A stretch of DNA of 64,000 nt from Hanstruepera marina. GTDB taxonomy: Bacteria > Bacteroidota > Bacteroidia > Flavobacteriales > Flavobacteriaceae. Positions 1 through 9,800 of the stretch are shown here, piece by piece (within the stretch, counting starts at the first letter, position 1; every line of letters starts with the position of its first letter). The stretch is from positions 62,001 to 126,000 of the forward strand of contig NZ_JAINVX010000001.1 of NCBI RefSeq assembly GCF_019880635.1. Direction: 5' to 3'. The notes beneath the pieces are model-generated. The model was given only the letters and a program-made list of their open reading frames with translations, was not told the DNA's origin and ran no database searches. The position numbers and the translations under genes were made by a program.

Positions 1-385
1 CATTTAAACAGTCTATCCAAGCACCGAGCATGACGTACATTTCAAAATTTGGGTCTTCAGATTTCAACTCTTTAATGGCCTTCAAGACATTAGGCGCATG
101 ATCTAATTGTACGTTGTAGGTGCGTAAAATTTTAATCCCCATGGCAGACAATATTCTCATATCATTTTTTAGCTGCTGAATGGTTGGCTGACTATCTCTG
201 GATACCTCTCTGTATCCGCCATAGGATATTGCCAGATATTCTGGATTGCCCAAAATTTCTTTTGCTGTTAAGTTCTTCACTTTTTTCACAGGTGCTGTAT
301 TGCTCTTTTTTTGGTTTGAATCATTACATGAAAACATAACTATTGATAAACAGAAATAGATGATATGTAATGATGTTATTTTCAT
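1..385 (-). CDS. GH17-like glycoside hydrolase lipoprotein (3' part beyond window)
   Basis: Only the first 128 codons are present; the gene runs off the left edge. It starts with a lipoprotein signal peptide (hydrophobic run, then the lipobox MFSCN with the lipidated Cys near residue 20). The mature part holds segments such as YLAISYGGYREVSRD and GIKILRTYN, which resemble the first beta strands of GH17-type TIM barrels found in flavobacterial laminarin loci. It begins 6 nt after the phosphorylase gene, so the two are co-transcribed. Inferred role: exo- or endo-cleavage of beta-1,3-glucan chains at the outer membrane or in the periplasm. The catalytic glutamates lie outside the window, so the family call rests on the N-terminus and context. 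Confidence 0.6.
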   Translation of the reverse strand, partial: MKITSLHIIYFCLSIVMFSCNDSNQKKSNTAPVKKVKNLTAKEILGNPEYLAISYGGYREVSRDSQPTIQQLKNDMRILSAMGIKILRTYNVQLDHAPNVLKAIKELKSEDPNFEMYVMLGAWIDCLN

Positions 386-391
386 TGGTTT

Positions 392-3300
392 TTATTCCTT
401 TAAAGAAACTTGTATATAATTTATTTCACCTTTTCTTTTAAAGACACTCTCACTTGATTTTGTGTCCATAATTAGAGAATCAAAGACTTCTGATTTCCCA
501 TCGTTATATGATACTTCTATAGAACTTTGACTACTTAACTTATAAATGACAGGCACTTGACAATAGGTGAAGCAAATAGATTTTTCCTCAACAGGCAATT
601 TTTTGATTTCGTTATTCAATGCCGTGTAAACAAATGTTTTAGGCTCTTTAAGAAACTCTTCTCCTCTTAATAATCTTGGATTAAACACTATTTTTCCGTT
701 TTCCACAAAAACACCTAATTCACCAAAACGACATAAAATATCTTCTTTTACTTGACCTGTCATTCCTGGTTGCTGGGCACCTTTTCCTAATGGTGTGTGC
801 GAATACGGATCTGTTGGAAAGGCTCCATAAAGTTTTGGTGATTTGTGAACACCAATGCCTTCATTAATTTCATAGTAATGATCCAACAAGCCTCCAATAG
901 TTACGTTACTTTCACCATCCTTATAAGCTTTCAAACTGGTTTCTTGAACTGCCAACAATAATTTTGATACCATGTGCCAATAAATAGAACCAAGACCTTC
1001 ATATCCAAAAAATGTTCCCGAACGCCCTGTAAATGCCTTATGATTGAATAATTCTTCATAGGTGTTTAAAATTACGGTTGAGTCTTTTTTTACAAGAGCT
1101 TCATACTTTTGTGGTAACGCATCAAGAGCTTCCCTCAATCTATCTGCATTATTAAAGTTGCCATTAAAATGGTAACTATTTAAAACATCTTGTTGAATAA
1201 TCTGCTTATTTCCATCTTTGAGTAATTGTTGCAACAATTCAGACTGCTCAACTGCTTGTTTAGGTAGCCTGTTTTTTTCAAAAAATCCTGGAAGATCTTT
1301 ATTTGGATACAATAAATAACTATACTGATCTGGTCTGAACAAAACACTTGCTTTTAAGGCGTTTAAAACTTCTAACGATTGCTCTCCAGAAATATAACCT
1401 GAACTTAAAACAGCTACTTGTCCTTCCAGCATTTCTGGCAAATATGAAATTGATAATTCAGAATTACCTTTAACAGTCATTAAATTGTAAGCGTGATAGA
1501 GTTTGTCTTCACGTTGATTGGCATTGATAGAATGTTCAAGATAGGCATTGGATAAATCTAAAAATTGCGAAATACTAGCTTTGGTTATGTTGCCTTTATT
1601 TCCTGAAAATCCGTTATCGTAAATTTTCAATCTAAAATCACTTCCGGCTTGACCTAATCCATCCAGCACCAATTTTCTATCGCTATCAGAAAAACCAGTG
1701 TTTAGGCGATTTTTAAAATTATCGAAGGTATTCAGTATTCTATCATAAAACGCTTTAAGTTCCTCTGAAACTTCAAAAGATTCCAATTCAGAAGTTATAA
1801 TAATACCTTCAAAGAAGTTGATAAATCGTCTTAAATAATAAAGCGTAACCATAGAAACGCCATTTCCTACCAAAGCATTGTTGGCATCGTTCCATTCGGG
1901 TCTTTGCGTATTCATCCAAATACCACCTTCAGGTATAAAATTGGACAGTTTAGCTAAAACTGTAGCCAAAAGCTTTTCCATTAAATTCGCCTTGCAAATA
2001 CCATTAGCTTTATTTCTTAATAACGCACCATCAGCACCAAATTCCTTACGTAATTGATGTATTTCAGCATCAAGTGTGTCATCAAAAACAATAGTATCTT
2101 TTGGGTTTTTTAATAAGTCTGCATAGGCCTTTATTCTGTATGGCACATTGGCGTACACAAACATGTTTTCATTGAAATATGCAGCCAATTTATTTGGATA
2201 GTGATTCTCAATTATTTCTAAAAATTTGAGCAGATAAATAATTTGGTGGTCTCCCCAATATCCTATGTAAGACCATGGATCATCTGGCTCTATAGTTTCC
2301 CAATCAAAACCATCTTTTGTAACTCTGTAAGGGTTGTACCCATCAAAGGTTGTGGCATTTAAGAATTTATGGATCATGCCTTCAATAAATTCTGGATAAG
2401 CATGTGCTAGGGCCTCCCAATTCTGAAAGATATCGCGCCAATTGCCTTCATAGTCCAAAATTTTGGAACCATCAACCTCGCTTCTTGTGTTAATTGAAAA
2501 CTGATTCCATGGACGACTTGGATCACCATGTCTTCTGCTGAATTTTAACGGTAAATATTCATAACAAAGCCTTTTAAAATCACTATTATTATCCGCGTTT
2601 GCAAGACCTTTTAGGTGTTCCAGATTAAAGATTTCTTCTAAACTATTTAATACATGTGCCTTTTCTTTGTAGACTTGTTTATTGGCTTTTTGTAGATATG
2701 CTATAAAATCGGTTTTCTCAATTTGATAGTTGTCATCAAAAATACCTCCACGCATAATGTTGAACAAGGTATTTGAGAAATGACGCGCATTGCGCAACTT
2801 GTTTCTGCTTAATTGCATGGCATCAGATGCTCCTGCCAATTCTAATAAGTGCTTGGTACCTAAATCAACATTCTCCAAAACTTGAGCTTTTAAATCGGTC
2901 TCGTGTTTTATTTTTTCAGAAATGCAAACCACATCACTTATGCTTTGGTTGACATTGGCTATGAACATCCAATCTTGTTTCTGTCCTGACTCCAAGTTGA
3001 CATCAGTAGAAATGAAATAAGCACCTTTTTCAGCTTTTACATCAGTTTCATTCTGAATAGTTTCGCCTCTTCTAAATCTATCCAATTGTAATGACGAGAG
3101 AAGATATTTTGGTTTTTCAAATCCTAAACTCCAAACGGTATTTGCCTTTAGGGCTTCGCTAGGCTCCGCCTTATCAACTATTATGGCACTTAAAGCGAAT
3201 ATGCCGATTCCTGTTTCTTCTTGCAACTCACTTCGTTTGTAGGCATCAACCAAATTACTATAACTATTTTGTAGGTCTGACCCAACTCCGAAAGGAATTA

Positions 3301-3904
3301 TGTTTTGAAGCCCATCTAGAACATTCACAGTCACAATAGAATTTGAATGATTAATGAGCTTTGATTTTTTAATAAAACCATAGGCGTTACTGGTACACCA
3401 CTGATAGCTAAACGTCAGTTCTAAATCATGGTTGATTTCTTCAAAAACCACCTTATTGCCATATTGATTTTTGTATATGTTTCTTTGAATGTCGTAAATA
3501 CCGTAATATCTATTGGAAAAAGGTTCCCATACATGAGTCTTACCGTTTTTATGAGCTTGCAGTATGGTTTTGCTTCCAGTGGTTTCGGCAAATTCTGTGA
3601 TTTTATCATCCGTGTAATATGGAAACAAAGCATGATTGGCATCTTTTCTACCTGCTGAAAGACCACCATTACTCGATATAAACATCCAATGATTGGAATT
3701 ACTAATGAGACTCATAAAAAATGGTCTCATTTTATCTGAATTGGAAATTTTATAATATACCTCGCCTTCAAAATTTATTAATTCACCCGTAATCTCTTCC
3801 TCTTTAAATGAAGCCTGATTATTGCCGATATAAATTTTGTTGGGATTCATGCTTGTATTTCTTTCTTCAAAATTTTGATTGCTAGTTAAAATTTTTGTTG
3901 TCAT
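392..3904 (-). CDS. beta-1,3-oligoglucan phosphorylase, GH149/GH94-type
   Basis: A protein of 1170 residues without signal peptide, hence cytosolic. Its length exceeds GH94 cellobiose phosphorylases (about 800) and matches GH149 beta-1,3-oligoglucan phosphorylases (about 1100). The N-terminal part holds GGLSAGRKDANHALFPYYTD and WEPFSNRYYGIY, like the beta-sandwich of inverting phosphorylases. The middle has an (alpha/alpha)6-barrel look with TTFDGYNPYRVTKDGFDW and YWGDHQIIYLLK, and NTQRPEWNDANNALVGNG near residue 670. The C-terminal part carries GQVKEDILCRFGELGV. Such enzymes split beta-1,3-glucan oligomers with phosphate to give glucose 1-phosphate. Known family facts and the laminarinase neighbours support the substrate; assignment to GH149 rather than GH94 is inference. 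Translation might instead begin at Met19. Confidence 0.65.
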   Translation of the reverse strand: MTTKILTSNQNFEERNTSMNPNKIYIGNNQASFKEEEITGELINFEGEVYYKISNSDKMRPFFMSLISNSNHWMFISSNGGLSAGRKDANHALFPYYTDDKITEFAETTGSKTILQAHKNGKTHVWEPFSNRYYGIYDIQRNIYKNQYGNKVVFEEINHDLELTFSYQWCTSNAYGFIKKSKLINHSNSIVTVNVLDGLQNIIPFGVGSDLQNSYSNLVDAYKRSELQEETGIGIFALSAIIVDKAEPSEALKANTVWSLGFEKPKYLLSSLQLDRFRRGETIQNETDVKAEKGAYFISTDVNLESGQKQDWMFIANVNQSISDVVCISEKIKHETDLKAQVLENVDLGTKHLLELAGASDAMQLSRNKLRNARHFSNTLFNIMRGGIFDDNYQIEKTDFIAYLQKANKQVYKEKAHVLNSLEEIFNLEHLKGLANADNNSDFKRLCYEYLPLKFSRRHGDPSRPWNQFSINTRSEVDGSKILDYEGNWRDIFQNWEALAHAYPEFIEGMIHKFLNATTFDGYNPYRVTKDGFDWETIEPDDPWSYIGYWGDHQIIYLLKFLEIIENHYPNKLAAYFNENMFVYANVPYRIKAYADLLKNPKDTIVFDDTLDAEIHQLRKEFGADGALLRNKANGICKANLMEKLLATVLAKLSNFIPEGGIWMNTQRPEWNDANNALVGNGVSMVTLYYLRRFINFFEGIIITSELESFEVSEELKAFYDRILNTFDNFKNRLNTGFSDSDRKLVLDGLGQAGSDFRLKIYDNGFSGNKGNITKASISQFLDLSNAYLEHSINANQREDKLYHAYNLMTVKGNSELSISYLPEMLEGQVAVLSSGYISGEQSLEVLNALKASVLFRPDQYSYLLYPNKDLPGFFEKNRLPKQAVEQSELLQQLLKDGNKQIIQQDVLNSYHFNGNFNNADRLREALDALPQKYEALVKKDSTVILNTYEELFNHKAFTGRSGTFFGYEGLGSIYWHMVSKLLLAVQETSLKAYKDGESNVTIGGLLDHYYEINEGIGVHKSPKLYGAFPTDPYSHTPLGKGAQQPGMTGQVKEDILCRFGELGVFVENGKIVFNPRLLRGEEFLKEPKTFVYTALNNEIKKLPVEEKSICFTYCQVPVIYKLSSQSSIEVSYNDGKSEVFDSLIMDTKSSESVFKRKGEINYIQVSLKE

Positions 3905-3971
3905 AGTAGTCTTTTAAACCTACCCCACAAAATTGTAGGCTAGATTGATGATTCGTAAAAATTTGGGTATT

Positions 3972-4004
3972 TTTAAAGGTCGAGTAACTGGCTCGACCTT
4001 TAAA
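3972..4004 (-). terminator. 13-bp hairpin between the GH16 and phosphorylase genes
   Basis: TTTAAAGGTCGAG pairs perfectly with CTCGACCTTTAAA across a 7-nt loop in the 119-nt gap after the GH16 gene. On the minus strand it is followed only by a mixed A/T run, not a strong T tract. It may be a partial terminator or an RNA-stabilising end that lowers expression of the downstream phosphorylase and GH17 genes. Confidence 0.55.
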
Positions 4005-4023
4005 TAAATATGTTTAAATTGTT

Positions 4024-4839
4024 CTATTGATAAACGCGGACATAATCAACGTACATAGTTTGAGGGAAAACGGTATTGGCATTTGGAGGACCTCCATAAT
4101 TGCCACCCACAGCAACATTCATAATAATATAAAATGGCTGGTTGTCAAAAACCCATTCACCAGAAACATCTTCTGGTGTTATTTGATTATATAATACATC
4201 ATCTACATAAAAGTTTATGTATCCTTCTCCCCATTCTATGCCAAACACATGAAAGCCAGTATCAAATCTATCATTTACAAGGTCATAAACTTTAGATATA
4301 GATTCCCCTCCAGAATATCCTGGGCCATGAACCGTTCCATTTATAATAGTTGGCTCACTCCCTCTATTTTCCATGATGTCAATTTCGCCGCAGGCGGGCC
4401 ATTCAACCACATCAGAATTTGAGCCTAGCATCCAAAAGGCCGGCCACATACCTTGTCCCCAAGGCAGCTGAATTCGCGCTTCAAAACGCCCATATTTTTT
4501 TTCGAACAAATCTTTTGTTTGAATTCTGGCTGAAGTGAAGCTTGAACCTTCATAAGATTCTTCTTGAGCAGTAATTATCAGCATACCGTCTTGAACGGTA
4601 ATGTTTTCAGATCTATCTGTATAATATTGTAATTCATTGTTTCCCCAACCAGGTATTCCTTGTTCAACACCATTTCCAATGTCATAGTTCCATTTGTTAG
4701 TGTCAATTGGTCCATCGGAATTAAATTCATCCTGCCAAACTAGCTGATTCAAAGTAGTAACTGTTTGAGTTTCGTCTGTAGAACAACTTATTAGAAACAG
4801 ACTAAATACTATTAAGAGTACATAATTTAATTTATTCAT
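4024..4839 (-). CDS. GH16 endo-beta-1,3-glucanase (laminarinase) lipoprotein
   Basis: 271 residues. A signal peptide ends at the lipobox LISC (Cys19), so it is a lipoprotein, probably on the outer membrane. The GH16 signature GEIDIMENRG lies at residues 151-160; Glu152 is the expected nucleophile, Asp154 the helper and Glu157 the acid/base. Other GH16 landmarks are WQDEFN, the WGNNELQYYTDR strand, FWMLGSN and YVDYVRVYQ at the very end. Length matches a single catalytic domain without extra binding modules. The pattern fits bacterial laminarinases that cut internal beta-1,3 bonds. It lies 21 nt downstream of the glycan-binding lipoprotein gene in one transcription unit. Confidence 0.9.
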   Translation of the reverse strand: MNKLNYVLLIVFSLFLISCSTDETQTVTTLNQLVWQDEFNSDGPIDTNKWNYDIGNGVEQGIPGWGNNELQYYTDRSENITVQDGMLIITAQEESYEGSSFTSARIQTKDLFEKKYGRFEARIQLPWGQGMWPAFWMLGSNSDVVEWPACGEIDIMENRGSEPTIINGTVHGPGYSGGESISKVYDLVNDRFDTGFHVFGIEWGEGYINFYVDDVLYNQITPEDVSGEWVFDNQPFYIIMNVAVGGNYGGPPNANTVFPQTMYVDYVRVYQ

Positions 4840-4860
4840 TTTATATTTTTCTTTCTGTTG

Positions 4861-6789
4861 TTAATCAATAATTTGAATGTCGTCAAAATAGTAGGTACTC
4901 CCATCTCCAGGCAGGTCTACTACAAATTCAAAGAACACAACTATTCTTACATAATCTACTGAAGAATTATAAACACTACTGAAATCCCACTCCATTTCTT
5001 CCCACTCATCGGAAGTGGTTGTTGAAGCATCAATTTCTATACCTGCTGTATTATTTTGATCTTCCAATCTCACTTTTACTGGAATACCACTTTTTGGAGA
5101 TAAAACCTTCATCCTAACTTTTTGAGAAGTCGAGAAATTAATTGGAGAATCTAAGTTTAATGCTGTTCCTGCATAGAATTGGGCTCCAACTGTTTTAATA
5201 GATTGCAAGACTGTTGATGTTGGGTTAATTCCACTAGCCATTGGGTTAAGTTGAATTGAAGAATCAGCCCCTTCAAATCCAACAAAATCATAAACCAAAC
5301 TAGTTGATTCAAAACCTATTGGTAATGCTACTTCCGTTGCCATAGAATCATCGACATTTGGCGAAGGTTCTAACACATCACGGTAAAAATAAATATTATC
5401 TAAATAGAAATTACTTAAGGATGAACCATTAATATTTTCGTATATAATGAGTCCCAAATTATCCTTGTTAGCCAAAGTTAAAGGAAATTCTAATGTAAAC
5501 CATTCATTAGCAACAACATCTGAAGAGCTAACAAAAATCTGTTGTCTCGTGTCATCACCACCGCCATCTTGTCCGTCATCTCCAAAATCCACAACCGAAA
5601 TTAAAAAATCAAAATCTGATGGGATATCACCTGGAATATACATGTTTAAGTGTAAATTGGAATGACCCGAAGCGTCTACAGTTGGGTTCGCAAACTGATT
5701 CCCAACAAAATTAAAGTTAGTATAATTTAAAATATTATCTCCATTTACAACAAAATCAGCTGACAATGTTGTCTGGAATGGTTCCCAATATCCATTATAA
5801 AAATCAACTGGAACATTTTCATAAACATCACTAAAAATTGAAATAACGTTATCAGGGTCTCGTGTTGGTTCAGGAGCTAAATCAAAATCACCTAAAGAAT
5901 TAATTGTTAAAGAGCCAGCAGCTTCTAGTCCTCCAATACTAGCAGTAATAACAGCAGTTCCGCCAGAATTAACGGTTATTTGCCCTAATTCGTCCACACT
6001 TGCAACGCCAGGGTTTGAAGAAACAAATTCAAAATAACTAGGCGCCGTTACAACTGTTTGATCTAAACCTGTTCCTAAATTGTATGTTTGCGTTAAACCC
6101 GTAACTTCTAGCTCTACACCAATAAAAGTATCAGCTATAACATCCTCCCCATTTTGGATTTTAGGTCTTGGATGAGCTAGTGTCCCTAATTTTTCAAATC
6201 TAATTTCATCTAACCAAATCGTATATCCGAGACCACCTGTTGCTTGTGTTCCCGCAGCGTATCTAAACACACCTCTTTCTTCAACAAGTTTTGACGGATC
6301 TGGAATTGGAACAATATATTTATTCCAACCTGTACCGATACTTACATTAGTTATTGCAGTTTGATACTTATTATCAATAAAATCTTCTCCAAAACCGATA
6401 GCATCCAGGTTCACACCTTGAGATGCCTTGGCATAAAAAGTCAAGGCATCAAAACCCGTTAAATCTCTTCCTGCTCCATCAATTCTTAAAATAGCTCCAG
6501 CATAATTTCCTTCTGGATCATCTGCATTTGGAACATTTATACGAATAGAAGTGCTTCCTCTATAGGCTTCAACACCATCAAAAGCAACAGCGTCTGGTTT
6601 TGAACCTGCATACGGAAAATAAAAATTACTACCTAAAGCAATTGGTCCGTCAATAAAAATATCACCTTCTTTTGAGAACCCTGCTAAAACAGCATCATCT
6701 GACAAATCACGTTCACAACTTCCTATTAACAAAAAGATAAATATTAATAGTAGTCCTTTTAATTTATAATTAAATCGTATGTTTTTCAT
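4861..6789 (-). CDS. surface glycan-binding lipoprotein with Big2 and CBM-like domains
   Basis: 642 residues with an N-terminal signal and lipobox LLIGSC (Cys25). Three jelly-roll-like segments are visible: about 40-200 (VEAYRGSTSIRINVP, then IWLDEIRFEKLG), about 320-470 (ending NFYLDNIYFYRD) and about 490-642 (ending TYYFDDIQIID). Each closes with the Asp-Asp/Glu-Ile pattern common in CBM11/CBM4-like modules. A bacterial Ig-like (Big2) domain sits at about 210-295 (FEFVSSNPGVASVDELGQIT). No catalytic motif was found. It starts 11 nt after the fusion glycosidase gene and precedes the GH16 gene. Inferred role: holding beta-1,3-glucan at the cell surface for the neighbouring enzymes, as SusE/F-position proteins do. 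Confidence 0.72.
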   Translation of the reverse strand: MKNIRFNYKLKGLLLIFIFLLIGSCERDLSDDAVLAGFSKEGDIFIDGPIALGSNFYFPYAGSKPDAVAFDGVEAYRGSTSIRINVPNADDPEGNYAGAILRIDGAGRDLTGFDALTFYAKASQGVNLDAIGFGEDFIDNKYQTAITNVSIGTGWNKYIVPIPDPSKLVEERGVFRYAAGTQATGGLGYTIWLDEIRFEKLGTLAHPRPKIQNGEDVIADTFIGVELEVTGLTQTYNLGTGLDQTVVTAPSYFEFVSSNPGVASVDELGQITVNSGGTAVITASIGGLEAAGSLTINSLGDFDLAPEPTRDPDNVISIFSDVYENVPVDFYNGYWEPFQTTLSADFVVNGDNILNYTNFNFVGNQFANPTVDASGHSNLHLNMYIPGDIPSDFDFLISVVDFGDDGQDGGGDDTRQQIFVSSSDVVANEWFTLEFPLTLANKDNLGLIIYENINGSSLSNFYLDNIYFYRDVLEPSPNVDDSMATEVALPIGFESTSLVYDFVGFEGADSSIQLNPMASGINPTSTVLQSIKTVGAQFYAGTALNLDSPINFSTSQKVRMKVLSPKSGIPVKVRLEDQNNTAGIEIDASTTTSDEWEEMEWDFSSVYNSSVDYVRIVVFFEFVVDLPGDGSTYYFDDIQIID

Positions 6790-6800
6790 AATCTTTTTTT

Positions 6801-9800
6801 TTATTTACCTACGTTAATATGGATATACGTTCTAATTTCCCATTCATTCCCATCAGGAAACCCAACAGGGCTTAATACTGGCAGAGTTGAAAATCCTTCA
6901 ACTGCTGCTGGTGCATATCTATTTGAATATTGATCCAGCGTTCTATAAGTTCCTCGAATACCAATTTGGGTATTGGGCAATATGAACCAATCGGGTTTAC
7001 CCAAAGTAGTTGACAAATCTAACATGACTTGTACAGGGAATGTAAGGTTAAAATCACGATGATAATCATAAGGCCCCCAATCATTAAACTTTGATGAGTA
7101 CATTACTTTGAATTTTTTATAGATAACCCTAATGTCACCTCCATAACGTTCAATTAATCTGTCGTCACTACCGTTGGCTTGTGCATTACCGAAATACAAG
7201 TTGGCAATGATTCCTAGATCTGAATGTATTTTGGATACGATTCTGGTATTCGATTCCCATAAATCTTGAGCCGGTGCGGCTCCAGGGAAGGCAAAGGTTG
7301 TTCTACCATCTGGTAAAATACCAATGGCCGCATCTTGGGAAGTTGGTAAATGACGGAATACAAATCCTGTACTGAATGCAAATTTAGCATCTTCCTGCCT
7401 ATCATTATCCCATTGATACATCCATGTTCCAGGTGTTGGATCAAAGGTTAACAATAACTCGACACCAACGGTTTCTCTATTTGCTCTCACCGCGAAAGGA
7501 TCGTCTTGGATGTTTCTTAATCTTCCAGGAGCGCCAACATCGCCTGGCATGGGGTCAACTAATGGTTTTTGCCATAGGAAATTTGGTGCCACTTGAAGGT
7601 TTCCAAAAGAATATGTGAAACCGGTTAAAAAATTTGTTTGGTTTCCACTTCCTGTATCTTTAAGTCTCCAACCTGTAAAAGTTTGGGTTGCGTCAGCTCC
7701 GCCATTTGCAACAAGCCCCATATAAGCACCCTGCGCATACCAATTAAAACGCCCTTTAGAGAAGGTTATTTTTGCTTTTCCACCCCAATTATCACTTCCT
7801 TTTATTTCATCTTCATAAACTGTATAGTTGCCAGGCTCACCTTCTGCTATTTGAAATTTTCTACCATTAAGAGGTTGTCCACCCCAAATTCCACCTAGTT
7901 CCACCCCAACATTACCGAATTCTCTTTTTACGTATAATGTTGCACTTCTTGTTTGAGGTAGTGGCACCGCTATTGATGATACTGCTGCATTTGCATCATC
8001 AATATCACTTCTATACATTGCCGCCAAATCAAATTTACCAACAGTTCTTTCATACTTAAATAAAACAGCTGGGTTAGCGCCCCACCATAATTGTGGACCA
8101 AAGGCAGCTTTTAAACCAGACAATCCCCTCTTACCATCTACTTCTATACCTGATATTTCACCATTATATATATCTAAATTTGGACCATAATTCGCTTCAG
8201 GGTAAAGTCCGAAAAAGTCACCTTCGTATTGCCAATGATAATGACCAGTACGATAAAAACCTCTTAAATCAAAATCTTTTGCATTCCATTCATATTCTGC
8301 ACTATATATTTTTACTCTTTCAATATCTGAAAGCTGAAGTTCTCCTTCGGCCGTGTTTACAGCTCGAGTTCTGGCTCTATTTTCGTAAAATATTTCATCT
8401 ATTGGGTTTTCAGCTACATTACCAACAATATTAACATTAACTTCTGCTCGCATATTTGCCGTTGGATTGGCTTCTACTCCAATGTAAAAAGATTGCATAT
8501 GATCAAAACCTAATTCATCAGGAAATACTAAATCATCTTCATTGGGTTCATCTGGTGTGGTTATTAAACTACCACCCGTATTAAAAGTTGTGAATTCGGC
8601 TCTTAATTGGCTTATTCCTAATTTTTTCGAGCTTTGGGATTCAAGTGCTGCCTTATCGCCTCTAGCTTTCAAAACAGCATCCATGATTTGTATATTCTTA
8701 AAATAATTGTTGAGAAATTCTGAAGTCATTCCCTCATCATAAGGATTCAATTGATGTGCCTCTTTCAAAGTATAATAAGCTGCTCGAGGATAAAGATCAT
8801 AAAGGCCTCTTTCGTTTGTTGGGCCTTTGGCACAGATTCCAAACCATTCTTCATTCATATTATTCTCACCAGGTTCCAAATCATGCGGATATCCACCGTT
8901 GGCCCAAGAAGCATTACTATCATGAATGTCTGCATTCTCTCTATCATCAAAGCCATATTTCCACCATCCATCACTAAACTGAAAGGTGAAACCCCCTATT
9001 GAAATTCCAGACTTACCTAATCCTGCTGCATTTTCATAAATTTCCTTCCAATTGCCCAACATATAATAAGCCTGCATTTTTTGGTCTTCCTTCTTCTCTA
9101 TTTCATTAAATGCATCAGCTCCAAATTCTGTGAATAATAAAGGCATATCTAATTTTTCTTTTACAACATCAAACATGTCAGTAAAGGACACACCTCTATA
9201 GGTATTTGTGCCATATATATCCACATCTTTACATTCTTGAGCAACAATGTCAATAAAAAGGACATCCCCGTTACAAATAGCTACTGGATGTGACGAATCT
9301 GCAGATTTAATGAGTTTTGCCGCTTCATTCATCAAACGATACATCGGTCTTCCTCTTTTCTCTCCAATAAATTCCTTTTCTTTTTCATCATCTGGAAAAT
9401 CCTCTGTTTCAGCTCCTTGCCAAAAAAGCCCATAGTTGTTTTCGTTACCTAACAGATACATTAATAATCCAGGCGTGTTTTTGTAATCATTAACGAGAAC
9501 ATCTATTTCAGCTAATAGATGCTCCTGGGTTTTTGGATCATCATAAATGGTAACAGGTGTCCAAACCCCATCAAGTGTCAAGCCATATCGTCCAAATGAA
9601 TGGTTTAGCATGGTATAAATACCATACTTTTCATAAATATATTTTATCCATCTGGCCGGCACACCTGTATACTGCCTAATGACATTAACTCCCATATTTT
9701 TCAATAAGGACATTTCGGTGTCAAGCCCTTCTTTAATAATATCATCTGGATTTTCCCAAAATCTAGCATCTACGGTATTTTTTCCAATGGGAATGTAATC

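Noticed and set aside
3428-3658. Plus-strand open frame inside the phosphorylase gene
   Set aside because: It lies antisense within a long, well-supported gene, has no start context and no recognisable domain; the same holds for other short frames nested in long genes.
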